DNA from: RGIG6919 sp045531905
Lineage (GTDB): Bacteria; Bacillota; Clostridia; Lachnospirales; Lachnospiraceae
Assembly: GCA_045531905.1 (NCBI GenBank)
Contig: JAZSEY010000026.1
Span: 168,382 to 232,381 of the forward strand
Length of the DNA stretch: 64,000 nucleotides
Direction: 5' to 3'
A program made the translations under genes and the position numbers. Below are positions 52,474-61,900 of the stretch, one piece after another (the stretch's first letter is position 1; every line of letters begins with the position of its first letter). Below the pieces are notes generated by a model. That model had not been told where the DNA came from, searched no databases, and saw only the letters and a program-made list of their open reading frames with translations.

Positions 52474-53895
52474 ATGCTAACCTATTCCTTTGAACATATT
52501 GGAAAAGAATCATTATATACATATCTATATCAATGCATCAAGGAGGACATCGTATCCGGAAAACTATCCGTAGATGAAAAGTTGCCCTCCAAACGTGCCT
52601 TTGCCAAGCATTTAAACATCAGTACCATTACCATAGAAAACACTTACAGTCTGCTTATGACCGAAGGCTATATCTATTCTCTGCCGAAAAAAGGGTATTT
52701 TGTTTCCGATATTCAGGAGTTGATACCAACAGTGGAAAAAGACAGACAATTATCGCTTCCACTAAACGCCCCTGCTCCGGAACCAACCTATTTTGCAGAT
52801 TTCACCAGCAATCAAACCAGACCGGATAATTTTCCATTTTCCATCTGGACAAGGCTGACTAAGGACGTTATGGCAGACCATTCCGAGGCCCTATTAAAAA
52901 ATCCGCCTGCCGGAGGTATCCTGCCTTTAAGACAGGCTATCGCTGAACATTTGCAGGCCTTTCGTGGTATGTATGTGAATCCGGAGCAAATTATCGTAGG
53001 TGCGGGAACCGAGTACCTTTACGGGCTTTTGATTCAGTTATTAGGCTTTGACAACGTATATGCCGTTGAAAATCCGGGCTACCAAAAAATCAGTGCCATC
53101 TACACCTCCCACAATGTACCATGCCGTTACATCAACATGGACAAACACGGCGTTCTCGTAGATGCTCTGGAACAGGAGCAGGCAAATGTCATTCACATTT
53201 CGCCATCCCATCATTTTCCCACGGGTATAACCATGCCCATCAGCAGACGCTATGAGTTACTAAACTGGGCCTCCAAAGCCGACAACCGCTACATTATCGA
53301 AGATGATTATGACAGCGAATTTCGATTAACCGGAAAGCCGATACCGACTTTGCAAAGTATTGACATGTCTGACCGGGTTATCTATATCAACACATTTACC
53401 AAAAGCTTGGCATCTACCATCCGTATCAGTTACATGGTATTGCCGCCACAGTTGTTGGCAATCTACCAAAAGAAGCTTCGCTTCTATGCCTGCACAGTAT
53501 CGAATTTTGAGCAATATACATTGGCTTCCTTTATCTCTGGCGGATATTACGAAAAGCACATTAACCGCATGCGAAACTTTTATAGAAAGCTTCGGGACAA
53601 ACTGTTAGAGGAAATCAAACAAAGTCCACTATCCTCTCTGGTATCCATATCAGAAGAAGATGCCGGACTTCATTTTCTGATGCAGATACACACGGATTTG
53701 TCTGATGATGCCATTGTAGAACACGCCGCCAACGAGGGCATCCGCATCACCAGCCTCTCCCAGTATGACCATAAAAAAAATGTGCAGGCAAAGCTATATG
53801 GTGCTTCCACCCACACATTTGTTATCAACTACTCCAATCTTCCCGCAGAACATATCAAGGAGGCTGTGGAACGTTTGTATCGGGCACTGAAATAG
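52474..53895 (+). CDS. MocR-type transcriptional regulator (GntR winged helix plus aminotransferase-like domain)
   Basis: The 473-residue protein has an N-terminal GntR winged helix (1-78, KLPSKRAFAKHLNISTITIENTYS), then a fold-type I aminotransferase-like domain with YPGYQ-like and IIEDDYDSEFR segments. The PLP-binding lysine is K310 in NTFTKSLAS. MocR proteins bind pyridoxal phosphate or a PLP-amino acid adduct and control genes such as pdxST; no pdx gene is adjacent, so the target is unknown. GGAGTCGCT precedes the ATG. Confidence 0.9.
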   Translation: MLTYSFEHIGKESLYTYLYQCIKEDIVSGKLSVDEKLPSKRAFAKHLNISTITIENTYSLLMTEGYIYSLPKKGYFVSDIQELIPTVEKDRQLSLPLNAPAPEPTYFADFTSNQTRPDNFPFSIWTRLTKDVMADHSEALLKNPPAGGILPLRQAIAEHLQAFRGMYVNPEQIIVGAGTEYLYGLLIQLLGFDNVYAVENPGYQKISAIYTSHNVPCRYINMDKHGVLVDALEQEQANVIHISPSHHFPTGITMPISRRYELLNWASKADNRYIIEDDYDSEFRLTGKPIPTLQSIDMSDRVIYINTFTKSLASTIRISYMVLPPQLLAIYQKKLRFYACTVSNFEQYTLASFISGGYYEKHINRMRNFYRKLRDKLLEEIKQSPLSSLVSISEEDAGLHFLMQIHTDLSDDAIVEHAANEGIRITSLSQYDHKKNVQAKLYGASTHTFVINYSNLPAEHIKEAVERLYRALK

Positions 53896-53906
53896 TGTCC
53901 GATATT

Positions 53907-55229
53907 TTAATTTGGTTTTCCCGGCTGTTCTGTCAGCATGCTACCATCAATGGCATTGATATTATAAACCATTTCTGCCTCCGTACTTACCAATCGCCAA
54001 GTTGGCAAAATTGCCAGAGACTTTTCATCATCCTTATCTGGATAACAAGAATATACCAATTCCATCTCATTAATTACCACAGTCTTCAAATCATAATTCT
54101 TTAATTCACAATTGCCCATTGAATCTCTAACAGCGGACTGCAAGGATTCAAAGGATAGCAAATTCGTAGTCTCAGCCAAAACCTCCTGTACTGTTATCGG
54201 AGCATAATGTGTAAATGAAATCACACCGTCCTTATGCATGGTTATCTGAATCGTTTCTTCACTATAGATTCTATGGTCATCTACATAACGATGCCATATG
54301 GTAACACAACCATCTCGCCAACGGTTTTTGCCATCAAAAGAATCATATTCAAAATCACTAATCTTATCCAACTGAAAATCGTTTAATCCGATTTGCTTCA
54401 AAAATGCCTGCCCCATATCTTCATAGTCTGTTTCGCTAAGACCACTTTTATTAGCATCCGACGTATAAATACCCGAATAACCACCACGCCCATAATAATT
54501 ATCTTCGGTATAGCCATACTCGTATCCAACAACCTCATCGAATTTGACAGGTTCTAATTGCATACTTTCATCCAACAACACCTCAATCAAGTGTCCATTA
54601 TGAGTAATATAGTATTTATTCTCTTTAAAATCATTTGTTTTGACATATGTATCTGGCGCATTCTTTTGCTTATCCAATGCATCTTGAATCAAATCCTCAT
54701 ACCAAGCAACTTCACTGTCTATGTCCCATTCAGTATCTAAATTTTGCGCTTTTTCAATGCGATGTCTCCAATTATCAATTTCAAATTGAAATACTTCCTT
54801 TGGGATGTCCTTGTCTTCCGCACTGTATATCTCTGTCCCATCATCTCGTAATGCCTCCAAAATTTGTTTCTTTTTGTCTTCATCATACTGCATAATATCC
54901 GCCTTTATGATGCGCATATTCTTTTCCCCAATTACATTCACATCCGTATTTATTTTTACTTCTTGGGGATTCGTAACGTTAGTTGTAAAAGTCTCCTCCC
55001 ATCTATCAGGTACACCTAACTGTTCCTTTATAGCATTGGTCAAAGAACCTCCAGACGGTTCTTCTGTGCTGGCTTCTGTTTTCTCTTCAACCGTTGTTCC
55101 TTCCATGGTTACATCCTGACTCATTGCTGTAGTGGTTTCTGATATGCCATATTCCACCTCCTGCTTGCCACAACCCGTTATGGAAAATGCAAGCAATGAA
55201 ATAAATATTAGAGTTTTAATTGTTTTCAT
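53907..55229 (-). CDS. Uncharacterised lipoprotein
   Basis: A 440-residue protein with a lipoprotein signal ending at Cys20 (SITGC). A Ser/Thr/Glu-rich spacer (about 30-60) is followed by a large domain with NVIGEKNMRIIKADI, a tyrosine/glycine-rich EYGYTEDNYYGRGGYSGIY stretch and a C-terminal IDGSMLTEQPG tail. It resembles DUF6034-type clostridial lipoproteins, but I cannot assign a function. GAGGG precedes ATG 55229. It lies 12 bases downstream of the convergent MocR gene. Tandem 11-bp direct repeats lie upstream. Confidence 0.65.
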   Translation of the reverse strand: MKTIKTLIFISLLAFSITGCGKQEVEYGISETTTAMSQDVTMEGTTVEEKTEASTEEPSGGSLTNAIKEQLGVPDRWEETFTTNVTNPQEVKINTDVNVIGEKNMRIIKADIMQYDEDKKKQILEALRDDGTEIYSAEDKDIPKEVFQFEIDNWRHRIEKAQNLDTEWDIDSEVAWYEDLIQDALDKQKNAPDTYVKTNDFKENKYYITHNGHLIEVLLDESMQLEPVKFDEVVGYEYGYTEDNYYGRGGYSGIYTSDANKSGLSETDYEDMGQAFLKQIGLNDFQLDKISDFEYDSFDGKNRWRDGCVTIWHRYVDDHRIYSEETIQITMHKDGVISFTHYAPITVQEVLAETTNLLSFESLQSAVRDSMGNCELKNYDLKTVVINEMELVYSCYPDKDDEKSLAILPTWRLVSTEAEMVYNINAIDGSMLTEQPGKPN

Positions 55230-55278
55230 GATATCCCTCGTTTCTTTTTCAAATAATATAAACATATCATAACAATCA

Positions 55279-55298
55279 AATGTATCTAAAATGTATCT
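55279..55298 (-). promoter_or_regulatory. Tandem direct repeats upstream of the lipoprotein gene
   Basis: AGATACATT occurs twice on the minus strand (55290-55298 and 55279-55287) with an 11-base period, one helical turn. A TTGATT element follows directly. Such spacing is typical of OmpR/PhoB-type regulator sites; the regulator is unknown. Confidence 0.45.
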
Positions 55299-55320
55299 GA
55301 AAATTTTTTCTAGCAGTATA

Positions 55321-55437
55321 AAAACAACGCAAAAAACTCTTGCAGTTTTTACATTGTTTTACAATTCCGCTCAGGCGCGAAAGAGTCGCAAGCGACTCTT
55401 TGTTCATTTTCTTGTTTCTCTTATCGAGAAAGGCAAG
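55321..55437. other. Cluster of three hairpins, unassigned
   Basis: Three potential stems lie in 117 bases without a gene. 55321-55360 pairs AAAACAA with TTGTTTT and AAAAACT with AGTTTTT. 55380-55401 is a 10-bp stem AAAGAGTCGC / GCGACTCTTT. 55411-55437 pairs TTTCTC with GAGAAA and CTTG with CAAG. The middle part is more GC-rich than its surroundings. It could be a small RNA, a palindromic repeat element or stacked terminators. Confidence 0.4.
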
Positions 55438-55470
55438 AAACGCAACTATAAAACCACCAAAAGATATTTA

Positions 55471-55507
55471 AAAAAGGAGTGCCACTTATTCTGTGACACT
55501 CCTTTTT
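55471..55507 (-). terminator. Intrinsic terminator after the ferritin-like gene
   Basis: A 15-bp stem with one mismatch (AAAAAGGAGTG.CAC / GTG.CACTCCTTTTT) and a 7-base loop begins six bases past the stop codon. T residues follow on the minus strand. Confidence 0.85.
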
Positions 55508-55512
55508 CTTAC

Positions 55513-55971
55513 TTACGCCATTCCATTTACTGTCTTATACTTCCAAATCATCTCGGCGTGATTCTGTTCCTCAACCAAAATGTCGGCTAACAGCTTACGC
55601 ACATCTGAATTTCCAAAGATAAAAACATCTTCATTATACTCATGGGATGCTAACTTCTCACTGGCAATACAATCCGTACACAAAAACTCATCATGCTTCT
55701 TGTCTGCCGACTGTGTCATCTGATCATAGGTGGCCTTTGGCTCATAATTCTTACCGTCGGTATCGTTGCAATCGCATGCCGGTACACTACCATTTAAAAC
55801 CTGCTGAAGAGAATCAAAATGCTTCTGCTCCTTCTGCTTCAAGGTATTAAATAAATCCTTTAATACTGGATCTTTTGCCTGTTCAGCAAACTTACCATAT
55901 CTGTCGATACAAGCCTGCTCCAATGTCTGTAAATCCTTGATAGCCTGCGTTTCTTTTTCCTTTAAAATCAT
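55513..55971 (-). CDS. Ferritin-like domain protein (spore coat / rubrerythrin-like)
   Basis: A 152-residue helical protein. DLQTLEQACIDRYGKFAEQA, LKQKEQKHFDSLQQVL and a C-terminal ILVEEQNHAEMIWKY supply the E...ExxH residues of a di-iron four-helix bundle. A CDCND and a CTDC segment in the middle could bind a metal. Homologous clostridial proteins are annotated as spore coat or rubrerythrin-like, and a rubredoxin domain is absent. ATG 55971 has GAGG at good spacing; the longer start at 55983 overlaps that site. Confidence 0.65.
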   Translation of the reverse strand: MILKEKETQAIKDLQTLEQACIDRYGKFAEQAKDPVLKDLFNTLKQKEQKHFDSLQQVLNGSVPACDCNDTDGKNYEPKATYDQMTQSADKKHDEFLCTDCIASEKLASHEYNEDVFIFGNSDVRKLLADILVEEQNHAEMIWKYKTVNGMA

Positions 55972-56063
55972 ATCGCACCTCATTTACATGTATTTGCAGC
56001 CATGCTGCTTACACATAGTATTGGTGGATATTGGGAGAAATATACCGTTAAACTTGCATCTTC

Positions 56064-57857
56064 CTACAACTTCTTCAAATACTCCTCCACATTCAGATAA
56101 GCCACATCTTCCGGTACGTCAAATCCAGCCGCAACCAAACTAGTAGTCTCTCCTCTGTAAATCACATATTTACCGACAATAGAACCATATCTAAACTCTG
56201 TATCCTTGCATTTTTGTTCATCCAATAAATGTCTGCACTGTTGGGGAACCACTTCTTTGCTATGCTTGATCTCATATATCTCACAGGTTCCTGCCTCTGG
56301 GTCAAAAACCACCATATCAAATTCACCAACTGCAAACTGCAGTTTAAACACTTCACAATTCTTTCTAGATAATTTCGTTTCCAAAAGAATAATATCTTCC
56401 AACATTCTGCCCTTCACTTCACTCAAGATTCTCTCTGTGATACGTTTTCTTTCGAGGAAGGAAAGATTTCTAAACGTTTCATCTTCCATAAGGGACTGGA
56501 TGAGTGCCTCAGCCTGAGAATACCGCATACCCGGTTGCGAAAAGACAGTTCTTGTTTCCTTATGATTGTAATCAGACATCCACCGATTTTCAACCTCCAC
56601 CGTCAAATCCAACAGGTCCAAATACTCTTTAATCTCAAAACGATGGGCATCCTTGATATCCACAGATTGTTCTTTTTTGTCCCTAATTTCCAACAAGGTT
56701 TTCAGTGTATCATTCACCTTGTGAATATCAATACAATCCAAAATATCCGTAGGCGCCTCTCTGTCCTTTCTCAAATTCCCTGCAGAAATTCTCAAATCAT
56801 TTGACCGAAAATCTCTAGTTAAAACTTCAAGCGTAAACCGGTGATTCATATCTTCTACAATTCGATTGATTGCATTGGTCAACTCATTCTGCTCATAGAG
56901 CTCCCACAATGACCGAAAATGTCCTTCGTTCTTATAATTCCTCAAAGAATGTTGTATATTCTTTGCAATAGCACTATCTACGTATTCATCTGTGCTTTTC
57001 TTACTGGAGAAAATCATCGTCTTATCATTGTAATGGGTGCCACCAATACTCATAGTACCACCATGACGAATGTAGTTATCAATCCCAACAACGCCTAACA
57101 CATTTTCAAACTCACGATACGGAATAAAAGTGGTATGGGACATCACACATCTGTCATACAATTCCTCATCTTCCGTAAACATAAATCCCAAAGAATCAGT
57201 ACCGGACAATACAATCTTCATACCACTAGCAGCAAAAACATCAGAAAACAAAGCTGCCCCTTCAATAAAATCCGCCAAAAGAGTCACTTCATCAATAAAT
57301 ACATATCGATACCCATTCTGCTCCAAATACTTCAAATCATGGTTCACATCATCTAATGTCTTTCCCTCTTGTATCTGAATAAAAACAGTCTTACTACGCA
57401 TGGAAGCATCCATGTCTGATATCAACTGTCGAATCAAGGTCGTCTTACCGGTTCTTCGCAAACCATACAAAATGTAAACTCTGTCATGCACATCACCATA
57501 AATATAATCATCCAACTGCTGATAGCACTCACGCTTCACCCAGGATTCCACAGGCTTTACAAAACGGTCCAATGCTTCGCCCAGTCTCACCGCAAGACGA
57601 AACTGATGAGAACCGCCCACCTCATCCGTTCTTTGCACAACAATGTCTCTTATCATATTCTGAAGCAACTTTCTTCTCTCAATCTGCTCACTAAGAGATT
57701 CCAATTCTTCATCCTTTGCTCTCCTGGAACGTTGTTTACCGGCTTCCCGCCACTGGTAGTAAGCATACCGTTTTCCGTTAATAGTCTTATAGGTAATGCC
57801 GCCAGATGGTAGTGTTTCAATCTCAACAATAATCTTATTATACTCATGGATTGTCAT
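56064..57857 (-). CDS. AAA-family ATPase with C-terminal PD-(D/E)XK nuclease-like domain
   Basis: The 597-residue protein has an N-terminal module (about 1-60, GGITYKTINGKRYAYYQWRE, like a small DNA-associated segment found in several mobile genes). An ATPase core follows, with Walker A YGLRRTGKTTLIRQL and Walker B YVFIDEVTLL. A C-terminal domain contains GEFDMVVFD..EIYEIKHS, matching D and E-x-K of a PD-(D/E)XK nuclease. The layout is that of the archaeal-type ATPase/DUF234 family, whose function is poorly known. ATG 57857 has AGGAGGTG upstream and the promoter excludes the longer start. Confidence 0.75.
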   Translation of the reverse strand: MTIHEYNKIIVEIETLPSGGITYKTINGKRYAYYQWREAGKQRSRRAKDEELESLSEQIERRKLLQNMIRDIVVQRTDEVGGSHQFRLAVRLGEALDRFVKPVESWVKRECYQQLDDYIYGDVHDRVYILYGLRRTGKTTLIRQLISDMDASMRSKTVFIQIQEGKTLDDVNHDLKYLEQNGYRYVFIDEVTLLADFIEGAALFSDVFAASGMKIVLSGTDSLGFMFTEDEELYDRCVMSHTTFIPYREFENVLGVVGIDNYIRHGGTMSIGGTHYNDKTMIFSSKKSTDEYVDSAIAKNIQHSLRNYKNEGHFRSLWELYEQNELTNAINRIVEDMNHRFTLEVLTRDFRSNDLRISAGNLRKDREAPTDILDCIDIHKVNDTLKTLLEIRDKKEQSVDIKDAHRFEIKEYLDLLDLTVEVENRWMSDYNHKETRTVFSQPGMRYSQAEALIQSLMEDETFRNLSFLERKRITERILSEVKGRMLEDIILLETKLSRKNCEVFKLQFAVGEFDMVVFDPEAGTCEIYEIKHSKEVVPQQCRHLLDEQKCKDTEFRYGSIVGKYVIYRGETTSLVAAGFDVPEDVAYLNVEEYLKKL

Positions 57858-57879
57858 AAACACACCTCCTCTTACAATC

Positions 57880-57908
57880 ATTTTAACTTTTTTAACTTCG
57901 ATTGTAAA
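57880..57908 (-). promoter_or_regulatory. Sigma-A promoter of the ATPase gene, overlapping GTTAA repeats
   Basis: TTTACA (57903-57908) and TAAAAT (57880-57885) are 17 bases apart on the minus strand. TTAAC/GTTAA half-sites occur four times in both orientations between 57882 and 57920, covering both promoter elements, so repression by a bound protein is possible. Confidence 0.65.
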
Positions 57909-57927
57909 GTTAAAAGTTAAGAAGAAA

Positions 57928-57958
57928 AATCGGTAGCATCATCAAAACGCTACCGATT
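57928..57958 (-). terminator. Intrinsic terminator after crcB
   Basis: A 10-bp stem AATCGGTAGC / GCTACCGATT with an 11-base loop lies ten bases past the crcB stop, followed by a T-rich minus-strand tract. Confidence 0.85.
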
Positions 57959-57967
57959 CTCAACTTC

Positions 57968-58336
57968 CTACTTCACCGTCAAATACTCCACAGCAAATAT
58001 TACGCCAACACCAACTAAGACACTACCCAGCATATAAATCAAAGCCGTCAACGTATTGCCATTCTTGATTAACTCCGTCGTCTCCAATGCAAAAGTAGAA
58101 AATGTAGTAAATCCACCACACACACCTACTTTCAAAAACAAAAGTAGCTGCGGATTCAGAGATGTATTCTTTGTGGCTGCAAGGGAAATCATTCCAATCA
58201 CAATACAACCAACTATATTTATCAAAAATGTTTTGATTGGAAACACCGTTGCCTCATTCACAGGAATCAGCCCAATTAAATATCTGCAAACAGCACCTAC
58301 AAAACCACCCAAACCAACAACAATAACATTCAACAT
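57968..58336 (-). CDS. crcB: Fluoride ion channel CrcB/Fluc
   Basis: The 122-residue protein has four helices with the Fluc signatures GGFVGAVCRYLIG (near residue 10), FLINIVGCIVIG and GVCGGFTTFSTFALE. It exports fluoride as a dimer in known species. It begins two bases after the macrodomain gene stop. No fluoride riboswitch consensus was found before either gene. Only one crcB copy is visible, so a homodimer is expected. Confidence 0.95.
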   Translation of the reverse strand: MLNVIVVGLGGFVGAVCRYLIGLIPVNEATVFPIKTFLINIVGCIVIGMISLAATKNTSLNPQLLLFLKVGVCGGFTTFSTFALETTELIKNGNTLTALIYMLGSVLVGVGVIFAVEYLTVK

Positions 58337-58338
58337 CC

Positions 58339-58869
58339 TTACTTCTCCTCGTTATACAACTTATCTACCTCACAACTATAGACATTTTCAGTCCTTTCGT
58401 CAAACAATACCCATTCCACCAAATCAAATGCATCCGCATGCTCACTTAAAAATCTGGCAACCGTTCTGACAGCGATCTTTGCCGCCAACTCCACAGGAAA
58501 ATGATACACACCTGTAGATATAGAAGGAAATGCAATGGTACGGATTCCATGGTCCATGGCAAGTTGCATGGAATTGTAATAGCAATTTGCAAGCAACTCC
58601 TCTTCCTTACTAGTGCCACCATGCCATATAGGGCCAACTGTATGGATAACATATTCACAAGGTAAACGATAGGCTTTTGTAATCTTAGCCTGTCCGGTCT
58701 TACAACCATTCAGACCACGACATTCATTGAGCAGTTCCGGTCCGGCTGCTCTATGGATAGCGCCATCCACGCCACCACCGCCAAGCAATGAGCTGTTAGC
58801 CGCATTCACGATTGCCTGTACACCTAATGGATTTGTAATGCCACCTTTGAGTGTTTTAATTATGTACAT
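58339..58869 (-). CDS. Macrodomain protein (O-acetyl-ADP-ribose deacetylase like)
   Basis: A 176-residue macrodomain with IVNAANSSLLGGGGVDGAIH, VIHTVGPIWHGG and IAFPSISTGVYHFP segments of the ADP-ribose binding site (MacroD/YmdB type). It hydrolyses O-acetyl-ADP-ribose or removes ADP-ribose from proteins. ATG 58869 has AAGGAGG eight bases upstream. It is linked to crcB and follows a hairpin after hsdR. Confidence 0.92.
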   Translation of the reverse strand: MYIIKTLKGGITNPLGVQAIVNAANSSLLGGGGVDGAIHRAAGPELLNECRGLNGCKTGQAKITKAYRLPCEYVIHTVGPIWHGGTSKEEELLANCYYNSMQLAMDHGIRTIAFPSISTGVYHFPVELAAKIAVRTVARFLSEHADAFDLVEWVLFDERTENVYSCEVDKLYNEEK

Positions 58870-58906
58870 GTCTGATTCCTCCTTCATATATTCAAACGCA
58901 AAGAAC

Positions 58907-58940
58907 AATCCGAATAGCAGCTATTCCCACTATTCGGATT
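58907..58940 (-). terminator. Hairpin between hsdR and the macrodomain gene
   Basis: An 11-bp stem AATCCGAATAG / CTATTCGGATT lies 29 bases after the hsdR stop. The T tract on the minus strand is weak, so termination is partial at best. Confidence 0.55.
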
Positions 58941-58968
58941 TGTATGTATAGTAATGAATTGTATGACT

Positions 58969-61900
58969 CTAATCAAAATATTTTATAAAGAACTCCTTTA
59001 TCTTTTCAGTGACACGCCCCTTTGTTTCGGCTAGCAGACCTGCTTTAAATCTCGATATAGGTGGTAATATTTCTGCAATTTCAGCATCACTAGGTTCACA
59101 TTCACCAATTCTAAATATTTTTTCGATTAAAGATCTAGTAAGTTCTTCCTTTAATTTCTCATCTACAATTAACTGTGTCAGTTCTTTCTCCTTTTCTGCA
59201 GTCTTGAATTTCACCCAGTCTGTTATTATATCTGATTCTGCATTTAAAGTCGCAATGAAACGTTCAATAAGTTCCTTCTTAGGTTTCAACTCAGGATTAG
59301 ATGTGACGGCTCTAATAATATCAGCAGGTATCTCTTTATCTAGGATATGCTTATTATGGTACAATTTTATCAAGTTAAGAATATAATCAATATTAACTAC
59401 AATTTGTTTTACAAGTTCCATCTCAAAAACAATATCTGCACTAACATCGTCCTTCGTAACTACCACCTTAAATTCGTCATACAACATACCATAAAATGAC
59501 AAGTAATCCTGCAAGTCGCCCTCTGTAAAGATTTCCTTACCTGCAAACTCGTCAAAACTCCTTAAGATATTCAGTAGTCGTAAGATTGCACCGAAGAGCT
59601 TAATAAACTGTTTCTTCTTCTCTTCACCTATAAGATCTATAGGTAATGGATACTCCGAATACAGTCTCTCCACAAGTTCCTTATAACCTGCATGGTGCTG
59701 CGGCTTACCGTTCTTGTCAGTATCGCTGTAACCGTTGTAATAATCGTTAAAACTCTTTAAAATAACAATTCCCTTGGCTTCATCATCACCAAATAAGGCA
59801 ATTGCTTCATCCACCTGTTTTCTGAGGTCACGGAAGCACACAATATTACCATAGGCTTTTACAGCGTTTAGGATACGATTGGTTCTACTAAATGCTTGTA
59901 TCAGACCATGCTGTTTCAAATTCTTGTCTACCCAGAGAGTATTAAGACCTGTAGCATCAAAGCCTGTCAAAAACATATTTACAACTATCAGAATGTCGAT
60001 TTCACCGTTCTTTACCCTCATACTAAGGTCTTTGTAGTAGTTAGGAAACAGCGTACCACTTGTATCATACTGTGTACCAAAATTCTGGTTGTACTCTTCG
60101 ATTGCTTGCGCTAAAAATACTCTATCATCCACATCCAAAGCATCTGTGCTATCTGAATCTTCGTCAATCAAGTAATCAGTACTAGTATCATCTTCATTAA
60201 CTCCGTAACTATAAATCGTAGCAATCTTAAAGCCATTATATTTTGGATTTGCATCTATCTGCTTCTTAAATTCTTCATAATACACCTTTGCAGCGTTAAT
60301 ACTTGATACAGCAAAAATAGAATTAAAACCTTGTCTCTTGGTATCTTTTCTTACTTCTTCTATCAGAATTTCACCGTTAGAATCAGTCTTACCATAATTA
60401 GCAACATAATCTGCAACATTTACTACAGTACTGTAATTAAACGCCTGACCTGCTTTCATGGTTTTCTGGTTGTAATGCTCTAAGATGTAGCGCACAACAT
60501 TAGATACTCGCACTTCTGACAGCAGAATCTTCTCATCATCAATAGCTTCGATTAAAGAATCATCGCCCTTGTTATCTTTGATGGTGTTAACGTAATCCAC
60601 TTTAAATGGCAACACGTTCTTGTCATTGATAGCATGAACAACTGTGTATGTGTGAAGTTTACGTCCAAATGCTTGTTCTGTGGTCTTTAGATGGAACTTA
60701 CTCTCTTTCTTCGCAAATGCCTGCGAAGCATCACTTATTCTACTACCACCTGATGTATTGGCATTAGCCGTAAAGATAGGTGTACCAGTAAATCCAAATA
60801 ATGCATACTTCTTGAATTTCTTTGTAATCAGCAGATGCATTGAACCGAACTGAGACCGGTGGCACTCATCAAAGATAAGAACACATTTCTTTCCAAAAAT
60901 AGCATGGTCATCATACTTTTTAATAAATGAATCCAACTTCTGAATAGTTGTAACCACAATTTTCTTAGTATCATCATCCAGATTTCTCTTTAACTTCTCT
61001 GTATTCTTACTACCGTTAGCCGCACCCTTTTCAAACCGGTCATATTCACGCATGGTCTGATAATCCAAATCCTGCCTATCTACCACGAACATAACCTTAT
61101 CTACAAAGGCAAACTCGCTTACAATCTGAGCAGTCTTAAAAGAAGTGAGAGTCTTACCTGAACCTGTAGTATGCCAAATATAACCACCTGCTTCGATTGT
61201 ACCCCATCTCTTATAGTTCTCTGCTATCTGTATCTGATTAACGATTGCTTCTGTAGCCGCAATCTGGTATGGTCTCATAACCATAAGCATCTTGTTACTT
61301 GTAAATACACAATACTGTGTCAGTATTTTTAAGATGGCGTGCTTTGCTAAAAAGGTCTTTGTGAAGTCCACAAGGTCAATGATTGTCTTGTTCTTCGCAT
61401 CTGCCCAGTAACTTGTAAATTCAAAGGAACTGCTACCAGTTTTTTTAGCTTTACGCTTACCATTGTGTTCTTCCACCACATTAAAGCGCGTGCTGTTGGA
61501 GTAATACTTAGTAAATGTACCGTTACTGATTACAAATATCTGTATGTACTCATATAAACCTGCATCTGCCCAGAAAGAATCCCTTTGGTAACGGTCAATC
61601 TGATTAAATGCTTCTTTAATCGGTACACCCCTGCGTTTCAGCTCTATGTGTACAAGCGGAAGTCCGTTTACTAAGATACTAACATCATATCTATTATCAA
61701 AGTTACCAGTAGTGGCATACTGATGAATAACCTGCAATTTATTCTTATGAATATTCTGCTTCTCAATGAGCTTAATATTCATAGTAGTGCCGTCATCCGT
61801 CTTAAACGCCTGTATGTAATCCTTCTGAATCTTCTCCGTCTTTTCTTTAATACCATCGCCTCTGTTGGCAATAACAGTCTTAAAGAACCTGTCCCACTCA

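Noticed and set aside
55291..55590. Plus-strand frame of 99 residues over the hairpin region
   Set aside because: Its translation crosses three hairpins and the terminator, and ends in antisense to the ferritin-like gene.
58870..58968. Fluoride riboswitch upstream of the macrodomain-crcB pair
   Set aside because: The conserved crcB-motif sequence is absent, and the region contains only a simple hairpin and the ribosome site.
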